Positions 7,855 through 17,327 of a DNA stretch of 64,000 nucleotides are shown piece by piece. Each line of letters opens with the position of its first letter. Positions within the stretch are counted from its first letter, which is position 1. Position numbers and translations under genes: made by a program. The notes below the pieces were generated by a model that saw nothing but the letters and a program-made list of their open reading frames with translations, made no database searches and was not told where the DNA came from. The DNA comes from Canibacter zhuwentaonis (GTDB lineage: Bacteria; Actinomycetota; Actinomycetes; Actinomycetales; Microbacteriaceae), in NCBI RefSeq assembly GCF_018531145.1, contig NZ_JAHDSZ010000001.1, positions 310,001-374,000 on the forward strand, given 5' to 3'.

Positions 7855-9447
7855 TTATGGTGCTGTGGATTTATTTTTTCTGCTGTGCATAAAAGATGCG
7901 CAGCCTGCTAGAAACAGCCCGAGCAGCCCGGAGCATATCCAGAATCCGGCAATTATGTGACCCAGCTGTGCTGCCGGGGTTATGCCGGTTGTGCGCTGCA
8001 ACTCGACCACTGCCCCGCCGCTCTCGTGCCAGAAAATAAGCTCTGTGAGTTTTCCCGTGTCCGGCGCTATAACACCGCTCGGACCGCGTGTGGAAACGGC
8101 AACCGTGTAGCGACCGGTACTCAGAGATTGTAGCCTGGCGAGCGCTAACTGTTGCGCAGCCTGATCCGCGGATCCGAAATCCGCATTGTTTGTCTGGGTG
8201 ATAACGTATTCTGCGCCGGAAGCGAGCATTAACCGTTGGTGATTGTCGTAAATCATATCGTAACAGATCGCAATTCCAGCGGTTGAACTGCCAATTTGCA
8301 TAACCGAGTCTGTAACCCCAGGAGTGTATTCGAGGTTAATTAATTTCACCAGCTCGGGCGCAATTTTAGTAAAAAAGTCACGGTGAGGCATATACTCAGC
8401 AAAAGGCACCGGGTATTTTTTATCGTAGCGCTCTACAACTTGCCCGGACTCTGCTATTAGCAGCGCAGAATTGGTGTAAAAATCTGTGCCGTTGGCGGCA
8501 GTGTTGGGCAGCACCGCTCCGGCAAGCACGGGGGCTTTAGCGCGCTTTGCAAGCTCGGTAATACGCGTTCTGTTGCGGTAGTTGTCAATGAGCGCATATT
8601 CTGCGGCGTTTTCGGGAAAAACAATCATATCAAGCTGCTGCTGAGTGTTGTCAAGCAGAGTGTTTGCCTCTTGCAGGTGGGCTTTTATGATGTCGCCGTT
8701 TTTGCGGTTATCGAATATTCCAGCGGCAACATTGCCCTGCACAATCCCCGCGCGCACTGGCTCGCCCACGTGCGGGAGTGTGATTTTAGGCAGCAGCAGA
8801 GTTGCGCACACAACGGCCGTTGCTGTTAAAGCCGTAAGTACTGCCGCGCTGCTGCTGCGCCGTTTTGCTGCGCCTTTTCGGTGGCAGTGCCAGGCCGCAA
8901 CCGGCAGCACCGCAACGAGCGTTACAAGCGCTGTGCACCCGGTAATTCCAAGGTAAGAAACCAGTTTTGCAAAGGGCGATTCGAGCAGTACCGCGCTTGT
9001 GCGAGCCCAGGCGAATCCGCCGTATGGAATGCTTGAAGCGAGCGTTTCGCGCACCACCCACAGCCCGGTAACGCTCAGCGTCTGCGCCGAAATTAGTGCG
9101 TGCCGGTTGTGCAACAGTGAGATTCTGGGCAGCGAGTTGACTGTGAACGTGGCAGCGGCGGCGAATAACACCGTCCACGCTATCATAACCGAGCTAAGCG
9201 CTAGCCACGGCACAATTCCCAAGTAGAAAGTGAGCCACTCAATGTGTGCCAGCCAGAAAGACGCCCCAAAGACGCTCCCGATTAAAGCAGCGGCGACCGG
9301 TTTTAACCCCCAGAAGCTAAGGGTAAAAATGGTTAGCGCGGGAATGCCCAGATACCAGATGCCAATGTCTGGCATGGCGGCATCGAGCATCAGCCCCGCA
9401 CCCGAGGCGGCCGCTATCCGCAGTAAAAAAAGCCGTTTTTTTACCAT
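7855..9447 (-). CDS. lnt: Apolipoprotein N-acyltransferase
   Basis: Adds the third acyl chain to the N-terminal cysteine of lipoproteins at the outer face of the cytoplasmic membrane. The 530-residue protein has an N-terminal bundle of about six to seven membrane helices (residues 5-220), then a nitrilase-like domain. The catalytic triad is visible as Glu279 (VFPEN), Lys343/344 (YDKKYPVPFAEY) and Cys395 (AICYD), with a final membrane helix near the C-terminus. It abuts the helicase gene with no gap. Likely substrates in this window include CtaC and the FKBP-like protein at 14584, both of which carry a lipobox. Confidence 0.95.
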   Translation of the reverse strand: MVKKRLFLLRIAAASGAGLMLDAAMPDIGIWYLGIPALTIFTLSFWGLKPVAAALIGSVFGASFWLAHIEWLTFYLGIVPWLALSSVMIAWTVLFAAAATFTVNSLPRISLLHNRHALISAQTLSVTGLWVVRETLASSIPYGGFAWARTSAVLLESPFAKLVSYLGITGCTALVTLVAVLPVAAWHCHRKGAAKRRSSSAAVLTALTATAVVCATLLLPKITLPHVGEPVRAGIVQGNVAAGIFDNRKNGDIIKAHLQEANTLLDNTQQQLDMIVFPENAAEYALIDNYRNRTRITELAKRAKAPVLAGAVLPNTAANGTDFYTNSALLIAESGQVVERYDKKYPVPFAEYMPHRDFFTKIAPELVKLINLEYTPGVTDSVMQIGSSTAGIAICYDMIYDNHQRLMLASGAEYVITQTNNADFGSADQAAQQLALARLQSLSTGRYTVAVSTRGPSGVIAPDTGKLTELIFWHESGGAVVELQRTTGITPAAQLGHIIAGFWICSGLLGLFLAGCASFMHSRKNKSTAP

Positions 9448-11697
9448 TTAGGCTACTGAACTCTCAACAATTCCGTACATTATTTTGCCTCGGGCGCTGC
9501 GCGCAAGGTTGGCGACGGTCAGCAGGTTGAGGGTGTTTACCGTGTCTGCGTCAGTGCTATTGATAACGGTTTCACAGGCCTGTGCGATTTGCCCCAGCAA
9601 ATCGGCGGTCTGTTTGATCCAGCGCAGAAAATCACCCGCGCTAAGCCCGCTCCCGGTAAGGATTTGCGTAAGCGATTTTTTGTTCGCCCAGGCGTCCATA
9701 ACCCAGGCAGAATATGTGAAAGGAGCGAGCGTGGGCGGCAGTTTGTACGCCCTCTCAATAGCATCAAGACCGGCCCAGAGCTTAATTGTTTCATCCATTG
9801 CCCGCTGCCACTCGGAGCTTAGCGGATAGCTCCCCGCAGCGGTTTCACTGCGCCGCGGTTCATATGTGAGGGTTGCTATTAAAGCCGCAAACTCCTGCGG
9901 GGTGAGCCGGTGCCACAGTTTATGCTTAAGCGCGGTTACTGTAAGCAGGGCTTTTTCGCCATAGAGCCTGGTTAGCGCCAGCCCCCACACGCTCGGCCGT
10001 AGATTTTGAGAATCTCCCGCGGTGTTTTCTGCGTCAGCGGGCACAAGATATTTAAGCTCTGTTAAAACTTGCGCAACTCGCTCAAACTCGCGCGCAATGC
10101 TGTTGGTCTGGCTTTTCACGCGCTGCGCAAGCCTTCTAACTTTTTTACGCAGCGGTTTTTCCCGCTCGCGCCAGATTTCAGCCGCCGTGTCATCGCCGTC
10201 GGTGATCGCTTTGCGGTAAGCTGCCAGGGAGCGCTCTGCCGCGGCCAGCTCTGTGGCATCCGCGACGACCGCACGATCCGCTTGAAACTGCGCAAACGAG
10301 CGCTCCAGAGTTTTGCGCACCTGCGATATTTCACGCTCGCGCAGCAGATTCACCGTCATATTGTATGTCGGTCTGAAGCTTGACCTAACAGGATAGGAGC
10401 GTGCTCCTGCGAGAGACTCAACAACCTCGAGATCGAGCGAATCTTCCCACAAAATTACCGCGTGCCCCTCGGTGTCAAGCCCACGCCTGCCTGCGCGCCC
10501 CGTTAGCTGCGTGTATTCGCCGCTTGAAAGGTAAACCCGTTCAACACCGTTGAACTTTTTCAGTTGCTCAAGCACAACCGCTTTTGCCGGCATATTGATA
10601 CCGAGCGCGAGCGTTTCCGTTGCAAAAACAACTTTCACAAGCCTGCGCAGAAAGAGCTGTTCAACAACGGCTTTTAGCTGCGGCAGCATTCCAGCGTGGT
10701 GGGCAGCGATTCCGTGCTCGAGCGCACGCAGCCAGGAGTTAATTCTTAAAATCCGGTGTTCATCTTTAGAGAGAGTCGCCACCGCCAGCTGGGCAATTGT
10801 GAGAATCTGGCGTTTTTCATCCGCCGTGTTCAAATCAATTCCCGCCCGTAAACACTGTGACGCCGCCAGATCGCAGCCTGCTCTGCTGAAAATAAAAACA
10901 ATGGCTGGCACAAGATCGTTGCTATTGAGCATTTCAACAACATCGTAGTGCGCGATTTTACCGCGCGATTTTTTGCGCGGCGCCGCACCCCTTGCGCGCT
11001 TGCCCTTTAACGGTTTTAAATATTTTAGATCCGGATTGAGTTTACCGTTTTTGTGCAGTGGATAGATGCGCTCCCGGGTTAAAATGTGCTGGAACAGCGG
11101 TGTGGGACGTCTTTCTGAGATGATCACCTCAGTGTTGCCGTGCACCGTGTGGATCCAGTCCCCCAGCTCTTCAACGTTGGAAACGGTTGCAGAAAGCCCC
11201 ACCAGTAGCACGTGCTGTGGAATGTGCAGAATTATTTCTTCCCACACAGCTCCGCGATACTGATCGCCGAGATAGTGCACCTCGTCGAGGATTACACAGC
11301 CGAGATTATGAAGGCGCGACACGTCGGCATAGATAATATTGCGTAGCACCTCGGTTGTCATAACCTTAATCGGGGCGTCCTGATTGATCGTGTTATCGCC
11401 CGTTAAAAGAGCTACCTGATCGGCGCCGTAGCGCTTGCACAGCTCCGCGTATTTCTGGTTAGAAAGGGCTTTAATCGGCGCGGTGTAAATAACATCCTGG
11501 TTTTTTTCGTGGCGAGCGAGCATAATCGCAAATTCGGCGACCGTGGTTTTACCCGAACCGGTTGGTGCGGCAACTAAAACCGAGTTGCCGCAGAGCAGTC
11601 TTTCGCAGGCTGCTTTTTGGAAGGGATCAAGCGGATATTCTAGCTGGGATTCAAAAAAATCAAGCGCATCAGAATCGTTCATACTGTTAAACATCAT
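9448..11697 (-). CDS. helY: Ski2/HelY-type DEAD/DEAH-box RNA helicase
   Basis: A 749-residue superfamily 2 helicase of the Ski2/Mtr4 class. Walker A APTGSGKTT (about residues 44-52), the DEVH box (138-141), the SAT motif (GLSATV), and the C-terminal helicase block with QLTGRAGRRG are all present; a charged coiled-coil-like region and a DSHCT-like C-terminal domain follow. Actinobacterial HelY has been linked to RNA processing, but the exact substrate is not known from sequence. The start overlaps the tatC stop codon by 11 bases. The length is on the short side for the family, mainly in the C-terminal part. Confidence 0.9.
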   Translation of the reverse strand: MMFNSMNDSDALDFFESQLEYPLDPFQKAACERLLCGNSVLVAAPTGSGKTTVAEFAIMLARHEKNQDVIYTAPIKALSNQKYAELCKRYGADQVALLTGDNTINQDAPIKVMTTEVLRNIIYADVSRLHNLGCVILDEVHYLGDQYRGAVWEEIILHIPQHVLLVGLSATVSNVEELGDWIHTVHGNTEVIISERRPTPLFQHILTRERIYPLHKNGKLNPDLKYLKPLKGKRARGAAPRKKSRGKIAHYDVVEMLNSNDLVPAIVFIFSRAGCDLAASQCLRAGIDLNTADEKRQILTIAQLAVATLSKDEHRILRINSWLRALEHGIAAHHAGMLPQLKAVVEQLFLRRLVKVVFATETLALGINMPAKAVVLEQLKKFNGVERVYLSSGEYTQLTGRAGRRGLDTEGHAVILWEDSLDLEVVESLAGARSYPVRSSFRPTYNMTVNLLREREISQVRKTLERSFAQFQADRAVVADATELAAAERSLAAYRKAITDGDDTAAEIWREREKPLRKKVRRLAQRVKSQTNSIAREFERVAQVLTELKYLVPADAENTAGDSQNLRPSVWGLALTRLYGEKALLTVTALKHKLWHRLTPQEFAALIATLTYEPRRSETAAGSYPLSSEWQRAMDETIKLWAGLDAIERAYKLPPTLAPFTYSAWVMDAWANKKSLTQILTGSGLSAGDFLRWIKQTADLLGQIAQACETVINSTDADTVNTLNLLTVANLARSARGKIMYGIVESSVA

Positions 11698-12478
11698 ACT
11701 CGGCGAAGGTTTTGCGTTGCTGCCTAGCTTTGCGGCGGTCGTGGAAGTAGGCTAGTATAGCCGCAACAGCGTACAGCAGAATCATCGGGGTTGCAATTAA
11801 AAACATACTAAAAACTTCAACCGAAGGTGTTACCGAAGCTGCAAAAACTAAAATTATAAGCACTGCAATGCGCCACTTGCTAATAACTGACTTTGCCGAC
11901 AGCACACCGACGAAATTGAGCAGCACAATAAAAACGGGGAGCACAAAGCCGATGCCGACGGAGATCGTCAAAGTTGTTGCAAAGTTTAGATAGTCTCCCG
12001 CGGTTAAAAGCAGGGCATCCTGCTTGGAGGAGAAGCTTGTTAAAATCCGGACAATTTTGGGCAGCGCCCACCACGCAACAACCGCGCCGCTCAGAAAGAG
12101 GGGCACAGATGCGCCAAGAAACACCGCTGCAGCTATTTTTTCGCGTTTTTTAAGCGCGGGTATGAAAAAAGCCCATATTTGGTAGAGCCAGATTGGGCTA
12201 GCAATAAAAATTGCGATAACAAATGCGATTTTAAGTTTTAGCCCGAAAGAACCTGTGACGTCGGTGAACGCGATATGCGCAATGCGGTTATCCTCGTGTG
12301 AGATTTCGTTAATCGGTGCGCGTAAAATCTCCCACACGTAATCCGCCAGAAACCATCCGCCGATAATCGCCACAGTAACCGCGATTAGGCAAACTATAAA
12401 CCTTTTGCGCAGTTCTATTAAGTGCTCCCCTAAACGCATTCGCGCTTCGGGGTTGGCTTTTTTTCTGTTTCTGCTCAC
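11687..12478 (-). CDS. tatC: Twin-arginine translocase subunit TatC
   Basis: Binds twin-arginine signal peptides and forms the core of the Tat export channel. The 263-residue protein has the N-terminal signature GEHLIELRKRF and six membrane helices. It starts at GTG, overlapping the pafBC stop codon as GTGA, so translation is coupled. In related actinobacteria a short tatA gene normally lies between pafC and tatC; there is no room for one here and none elsewhere in the window. TatA may be encoded at another locus. Confidence 0.96.
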   Translation of the reverse strand: MSRNRKKANPEARMRLGEHLIELRKRFIVCLIAVTVAIIGGWFLADYVWEILRAPINEISHEDNRIAHIAFTDVTGSFGLKLKIAFVIAIFIASPIWLYQIWAFFIPALKKREKIAAAVFLGASVPLFLSGAVVAWWALPKIVRILTSFSSKQDALLLTAGDYLNFATTLTISVGIGFVLPVFIVLLNFVGVLSAKSVISKWRIAVLIILVFAASVTPSVEVFSMFLIATPMILLYAVAAILAYFHDRRKARQQRKTFAEYDV

Positions 12479-14580
12479 GGTTGTTGGGTTATATGTTGCT
12501 GTTCTCTGGACAGCTTTGTTTGTAAATGGTTTAAAGCATTTTGCGCGGCTTTGGCTGCGGCTCTGCGTTTATTCTCTGGCTTTATGATTGCTAGCTGACC
12601 GCACCCCGCTCTTAAAAAGCGGTTAAAGCTAGTATCGTTCCAGATATCGCATTGCCCATGCGCAAAGTTCTGTTCCAGAAACTTCGTATCTCTTGTAGAC
12701 ACTTTACGGTAGGAAAACTCTGGCTTATAGTCACTGACTAGGAATTTATGCGCGCTATCAATTAGAAAATCAACCTTATCGCTAGTGGAGTTTCTAGTAG
12801 CTCTTCTAGCTTCTCGTGCCTTTTTCTGGAATAAAATTATTTGTTCTAGCACCTCCGTATCGTTGTTAGAACTCAGATTAGACATTGCCGCACATATAAA
12901 ATTATGCACAATTTTCTTTTGGTAACAATATGCGTATAATCGCCACTGCCCGTTTAGATACTCTATGTTAAGAGGAAACACTTCGCGATTTTTTGAGACC
13001 CTACCATCCCTGTAGATGTAGTCAAAAGTAACCTTTTTATTTTCTGTGAGCGCGTTGTAAAGAATATTTACGTTATTAGAGGTGACCGAGCTTATGCTGG
13101 GTGAGTCGATCTCTTGATGCGCGATAATACTAGGGCGATTATCCTCTTCTCGTTGAAGTTCACGCAATTTTTTGATTGTCTTTTTAGCGTCTGCAGCCAT
13201 CTCTCCATCAAATAAGTGCGTTACAATTTCAATTACTGATATTAGCATTTGAAGCTCACTATCAGTAAAAGCCAGTGGTCGCATATCGAATGTGCCGTCA
13301 AACTCTAAACCACTTTGGTCTTGAGACTCCGCAAAACTTATAGTATCTTGCGACTTAGTAAACAACTCTGCAAGAGTGGTAAATGTTTCCCTATTGCAGT
13401 CAAAGGTTGTTTCAAGTTCTGTAAATGTTATTTTTTCTCCATACTTTTTTTTAATAAACCATCCAATCTGAGCCATGGAATATGCCAGAACCGTGGTGTT
13501 TGGCACAGATAATTCGCGACCGTTAGACTCTTTAGAGCCGCCAGCGTTATCGACCTTGAAACTTTCGTTAGCAGTAGAATTGTTTAATTGCAGTGCGCGC
13601 CCATATATTGACGCAAGCTCTTCAAGTATTGCAGGAGGACCAATAACTGCGGAAGCAAAATTAAATGCGATCAGCTCTCTGGCAAAATCCGCGTAGTCGG
13701 CAGTGTTATAGTGCAAAACACCGTTGTCAAATGTTTTAGGTTTTAGTGATTTTGTAAACTCGGGAGGGTTTCTGCCCTCGTGGATATAGGTATCTATTAT
13801 TTCAGCGGTGAGTTGCGCATTAAAAAATACTTCTTGTTGAGAAGCTCTGTTTTGTATTTCTTCCACGAGCGCTTGCAGTGCGCTCGCAGACAGAGGCTTA
13901 TGATCACTCGATCTTGTAGCAAGCTTTATTTTGCCAACAAAGCGACTTAGTAAAAACACGCGGGGTTCTTTTTTGTCGCAGTCATAGCAGAATAGATGCC
14001 ACCTGCTTTCAAAAAAATACAGTTGCTGTGGTGAAACAGTGCGAGCGCTAACCGTACTATCTGGTTTTCTATATTCGAACGATATATTTTTATTGTAAAT
14101 AATCGCTTCTAGTACTTTATCAACCTGCCATACCCAGTGCTTAGACCCCTCGCGCACTATGATTTTAGAGAAATTAATATCTTTAATTATGCCAGCAAGT
14201 TTTAGAAATGTTGTGTACGCTAAGGAATCACTGGCTCCGTGCGAAAGATAATCAATTGCGGCGCGGATAATAATTCTTTCGCCAGACTCCAGACGAAAAT
14301 CTTTGGCGATGAAACTGCTTTTGGTATCTATTGAATACAGGTTTTTGCTACCTTTTTTCGTAATTAAGTTCCGCACACTGATTTTAACGCCGCACTGTTC
14401 CAGATCTTTTATATCACGCTGAAATTTTTTGATAGAGCTATTGATGTTTTTAGATTTATATTCTTTGATTTCTTGGATATGCTTAAAATTGTTGTCTTCC
14501 CTTAAACTCATTTCTGTTGCAGATAAAATATTCATTAGTTTCAACTGTCTAAGCGTAGCTGCTTTGCTGTTTTCATGCAT
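12475..14580 (-). CDS. pafBC: Fused PafB-PafC WYL-domain regulator
   Basis: A 701-residue protein with two copies of the winged-helix plus WYL layout: the first about residues 1-330, the second about 365-690. PafB and PafC form the activator of the LexA-independent DNA damage response in mycobacteria; here they are one chain. The WYL triplet is altered in both halves: RWHLFCYD in the first and QWRLYAYC in the second, so the central Tyr is His and Arg. The gene is noticeably richer in A+T than its neighbours (positions 13021-13080 contain 18 G/C of 60) and the protein is rich in Lys, Asn and Ser. GGAG precedes the ATG. It sits between the FKBP-like gene and tatC. No Pup-proteasome genes are visible. 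Confidence 0.85.
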   Translation of the reverse strand: MHENSKAATLRQLKLMNILSATEMSLREDNNFKHIQEIKEYKSKNINSSIKKFQRDIKDLEQCGVKISVRNLITKKGSKNLYSIDTKSSFIAKDFRLESGERIIIRAAIDYLSHGASDSLAYTTFLKLAGIIKDINFSKIIVREGSKHWVWQVDKVLEAIIYNKNISFEYRKPDSTVSARTVSPQQLYFFESRWHLFCYDCDKKEPRVFLLSRFVGKIKLATRSSDHKPLSASALQALVEEIQNRASQQEVFFNAQLTAEIIDTYIHEGRNPPEFTKSLKPKTFDNGVLHYNTADYADFARELIAFNFASAVIGPPAILEELASIYGRALQLNNSTANESFKVDNAGGSKESNGRELSVPNTTVLAYSMAQIGWFIKKKYGEKITFTELETTFDCNRETFTTLAELFTKSQDTISFAESQDQSGLEFDGTFDMRPLAFTDSELQMLISVIEIVTHLFDGEMAADAKKTIKKLRELQREEDNRPSIIAHQEIDSPSISSVTSNNVNILYNALTENKKVTFDYIYRDGRVSKNREVFPLNIEYLNGQWRLYAYCYQKKIVHNFICAAMSNLSSNNDTEVLEQIILFQKKAREARRATRNSTSDKVDFLIDSAHKFLVSDYKPEFSYRKVSTRDTKFLEQNFAHGQCDIWNDTSFNRFLRAGCGQLAIIKPENKRRAAAKAAQNALNHLQTKLSREQQHITQQP

Positions 14581-14583
14581 ACT

Positions 14584-15561
14584 TTACTCCGATGCTAGAA
14601 CATCCACAACAAGAACTTGCGCGGGTGTTGCTTGGCTGGCATCGCTCTTAGCGGGCATCAAGATTACAACCTGAGACCCAACAGGCACGCCGTTAAGCTC
14701 ATTTCGCCAAGAGACTGCTGGATCATCTGCCGGGATGATCATTGGTCCGTCATTCCAGGTAGAAGCGGTGACTTTACCCGCCCAGCTAACTGATAAAACC
14801 TGCGCAACAACGTTACTGCCCGCATGCACACTGCGCCCTTCGCCTTTAATGCGCAGCGCGCTGCGCAACTCGCTAGGCGCCTGCTGTGGCGGCAACACAA
14901 CACCGGGATCACCTGCGGCTGTGCGTGTCACCGCGGGAAAGCCGTTAGGCAAGGGCTGTTCTTTGCCCGATGCTTTGAAGTTGCTGGTGTTTTTAACATC
15001 AATATAGGCGATAGCCGCCGCGCCCTCGCTCAGCCCGCTGCGTAAGAATCCGGCAGCCTCTTTTGGTGTCATAGCAACCGTCACCCGTTGCCCCGGCAGA
15101 GCGCACAGCGCCGCATCGCTGAGCACGTTAAGGCCGCGCTTTTCAGGAACCGCAAGAAAATCAGCGGCAGAGTTCTTGCTCGATGTTGAATACACGCGAG
15201 CGCCGGTTACCGAGTCATAAATATTAATATCCGCCGTTACAATCGCGGGAGCTGCAACAACTGCTTTACCTTGCGCAGTTTCGCTCGCGGATACTGACCG
15301 CGCAATTGTTGCAGTGTCGGCAGTCTGATCCGCCGTGGTAACGGTGCGTTGCGCAACCGTCACGGGCAGCGCGGTTGCCGGTTTGATGCTGTCTCCTAAG
15401 GGAACAGATGCCTTCGCGGCATAGGCATCGCTTACAGCGCCGCTGCTAAGCGGATTTTCGCACTCTGCAGCTGCAGACTCGGCGGTTGAACTCTGAGCAC
15501 AGCCCGCCAGTGCGGCAACGGTGACCGCAACACACAGCGGAGCAATTAACCTGTGGCGCAT
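14584..15561 (-). CDS. FKBP-like lipoprotein (peptidyl-prolyl isomerase family)
   Basis: A 325-residue exported protein. It starts with a signal peptide ending in the lipobox LAGC (Cys21), followed by a low-complexity Ser/Ala stretch. Two regions look like FKBP domains: about residues 65-170 and 205-320, the latter containing LRIKGEGRSVHAGSNVVAQVLSVSW and VPVGSQVVILMPA. The position between trmI and pafBC is where Microbacteriaceae carry an FKBP-type isomerase. The active-site aromatic residues are not well preserved in the first half, so that half may be inactive. ATG is preceded by AAAGGA. It ends 3 bases before the pafBC start. Confidence 0.7.
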   Translation of the reverse strand: MRHRLIAPLCVAVTVAALAGCAQSSTAESAAAECENPLSSGAVSDAYAAKASVPLGDSIKPATALPVTVAQRTVTTADQTADTATIARSVSASETAQGKAVVAAPAIVTADINIYDSVTGARVYSTSSKNSAADFLAVPEKRGLNVLSDAALCALPGQRVTVAMTPKEAAGFLRSGLSEGAAAIAYIDVKNTSNFKASGKEQPLPNGFPAVTRTAAGDPGVVLPPQQAPSELRSALRIKGEGRSVHAGSNVVAQVLSVSWAGKVTASTWNDGPMIIPADDPAVSWRNELNGVPVGSQVVILMPAKSDASQATPAQVLVVDVLASE

Positions 15562-15597
15562 TAGATTCCTTTCAGCGATTGTAAATATTCTACTCCA

Positions 15598-16599
15598 TTA
15601 AACAGACTGGTTGTGGTTGGACGATCCGGCGGGTGCGGTTCTAGCTGCGGCGAATTTCTGTGCATCGCGCACCTTTTTGCGCAAAACTTTCTCGCTCTTG
15701 TGTAGTTCCCTAACCATTCCAGGAGTCCATATTTCCAGATCCTCAGAAGAGTACTCAGATTTTGAGGCGCGCCGTTTCAACTCAGGCAAAACGGTGTCGG
15801 CCGATAGCTTACGAGCTGTTATCAAAAATCCCGTATGTCCAACCATTCTGTGATCCGGGCGCACCGCCAGCCCTTCCACGTGCCAGGTGCGCACCATTGT
15901 TTCAGAGGCTTGCGGATGTGTGAACTGCCCAGTTTTTCGCACTGTCTCAACAAATCGCGAAAGCTGGGTAACGGTTGCAACATAGCTAATAATTACGCCC
16001 CCGGCAACAAGCGCGGTTGCTGCCGCTGCGACGCACTCCCAGGGCGCTAGCATATCAAGCACAACGCGATCAACTGACCCGGGCGCTGTAGTTGCGGGCA
16101 GAACATCTTGAAAATCGCCCACGCTCAGCTGCCAGTTGGGGGCTGCTCCGCCATAAAATGCGGTCACATTGGCGCTTGCAATTTCAGCAAACTCCGCGCG
16201 TCGTTCGATTGAGTGCACCGTGCCAGCGGAGCTAACTGCGCGCAACAGGTGCAGGGTGAGTGCTCCCGAGCCAACCCCGGCTTCGACAATGTTAAGCCCG
16301 GGCGCAATATCCGCCTGTGATACAATCTGTGCGGCATCCTTAGGGTACACAATTGCCGCTCCGCGTGGCATTGCCATAACGAAATCCGCGAGCAGAGGGC
16401 GGATCGCCAAAAACTCTTCCCCGCCCGAGGTTGTTAGTACGCTAGCGTCGTTGCGCCCAACAATTTCGTGGTGTGGAATAACCCCGCGGTGTGTGTGGAA
16501 CTCGCCATCCGGGGTGAGTGTGATCGTGTACCGCTTGTTGCGCGACCCGGTTAGCTGCACTCTGTCGCCAAAAACAAAAGGACCGCGTGCTGCGCTCAT
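15598..16599 (-). CDS. trmI: tRNA (adenine-58-N1)-methyltransferase
   Basis: Methylates adenine 58 in the T-loop of tRNA using S-adenosylmethionine. At 333 residues it has the family's N-terminal beta domain (GPFVFGDRVQLTGSRNKRYTI), then a class I methyltransferase with the SAM loop VEAGVGSGALTLHLL (about residue 110) and VVLDMLAPWE as motif IV. The C-terminal tail is basic. The start codon overlaps the HAD gene stop as ATGA. It is separated by only 36 bases from the lipoprotein gene downstream. Confidence 0.93.
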   Translation of the reverse strand: MSAARGPFVFGDRVQLTGSRNKRYTITLTPDGEFHTHRGVIPHHEIVGRNDASVLTTSGGEEFLAIRPLLADFVMAMPRGAAIVYPKDAAQIVSQADIAPGLNIVEAGVGSGALTLHLLRAVSSAGTVHSIERRAEFAEIASANVTAFYGGAAPNWQLSVGDFQDVLPATTAPGSVDRVVLDMLAPWECVAAAATALVAGGVIISYVATVTQLSRFVETVRKTGQFTHPQASETMVRTWHVEGLAVRPDHRMVGHTGFLITARKLSADTVLPELKRRASKSEYSSEDLEIWTPGMVRELHKSEKVLRKKVRDAQKFAAARTAPAGSSNHNQSV

Positions 16600-17303
16600 A
16601 GGGTGTGTTTTCCTTGTCTCCTGGGTGAATTATTTGCCCGGGTGTCTGCGAAGGTTGTAATCACGCGCTCGAGTGTGAAATCTTGCAGCGACGGCAAGAC
16701 CAGGTGCGCTCCTGCGGCTGTGATATCAGCCAGGTATTTGACACCTATTGTAACAGCGCCCGCAGCGGTTGCAGAGTGGATACCCGGTAGTGAATCTTCA
16801 AAAGCAACGCAGCTGGTGATGCTAACGCCGATTTTAGCCGCCCCTGCCAGGTATGCTTCGGGGTGTGGTTTGCCGTGCGTCACGTCGTCGCCGCAGATAA
16901 TCTCGGTGAACGTATTTAGCGGGAGCAGTTTTCGCACGTTTGATACAACGTTACGAAAAGCCATTGTGACAAGCACGTTTGGGATACCCGCAGCAACTGC
17001 CTGGGCGAGTAACTCTCGCGCACCTGGCCGCCACGGAAATTCGCCCCGCGCGCAAATCTCACTTACTCGCCCGGTCTGATCGGCAATAATCTGCTCTGTA
17101 GGGAGCGCAACCCCGTGCGCTTGAAAAATCTTGGCGCCCTCAAGCAGAGTCGCGCCGACCAGTTGTCGACGGCTCGCCTCGGTTAAGCGCGCGTCGTATC
17201 GCGCGAGAATTTCATCCGCCGCGGTATTCCAAATACTGTGCGAGTCGATAATAGTGCCGTCCATATCCCAGAGCAGTGCCGCTGGTTTTGTGGGGTGTGA
17301 CAT
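16596..17303 (-). CDS. HAD-superfamily phosphatase
   Basis: A 235-residue haloacid-dehalogenase hydrolase of the phosphoglycolate-phosphatase/beta-phosphoglucomutase type. The nucleophile motif DMDGT is at residues 13-17, an alpha-helical cap follows, then VTMAF (motif II), HGKPHPEAYL (motif III lysine) and FEDSLPGIHSATAAG (motif IV). The substrate cannot be deduced. It follows uppP by 24 bases with AGGAG before the ATG and overlaps trmI, so it lies in the uppP-HAD-trmI transcript. Confidence 0.9.
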   Translation of the reverse strand: MSHPTKPAALLWDMDGTIIDSHSIWNTAADEILARYDARLTEASRRQLVGATLLEGAKIFQAHGVALPTEQIIADQTGRVSEICARGEFPWRPGARELLAQAVAAGIPNVLVTMAFRNVVSNVRKLLPLNTFTEIICGDDVTHGKPHPEAYLAGAAKIGVSITSCVAFEDSLPGIHSATAAGAVTIGVKYLADITAAGAHLVLPSLQDFTLERVITTFADTRANNSPRRQGKHTL

Positions 17304-17327
17304 TTTGCTCCTTAGCTTTTGAGGCGG

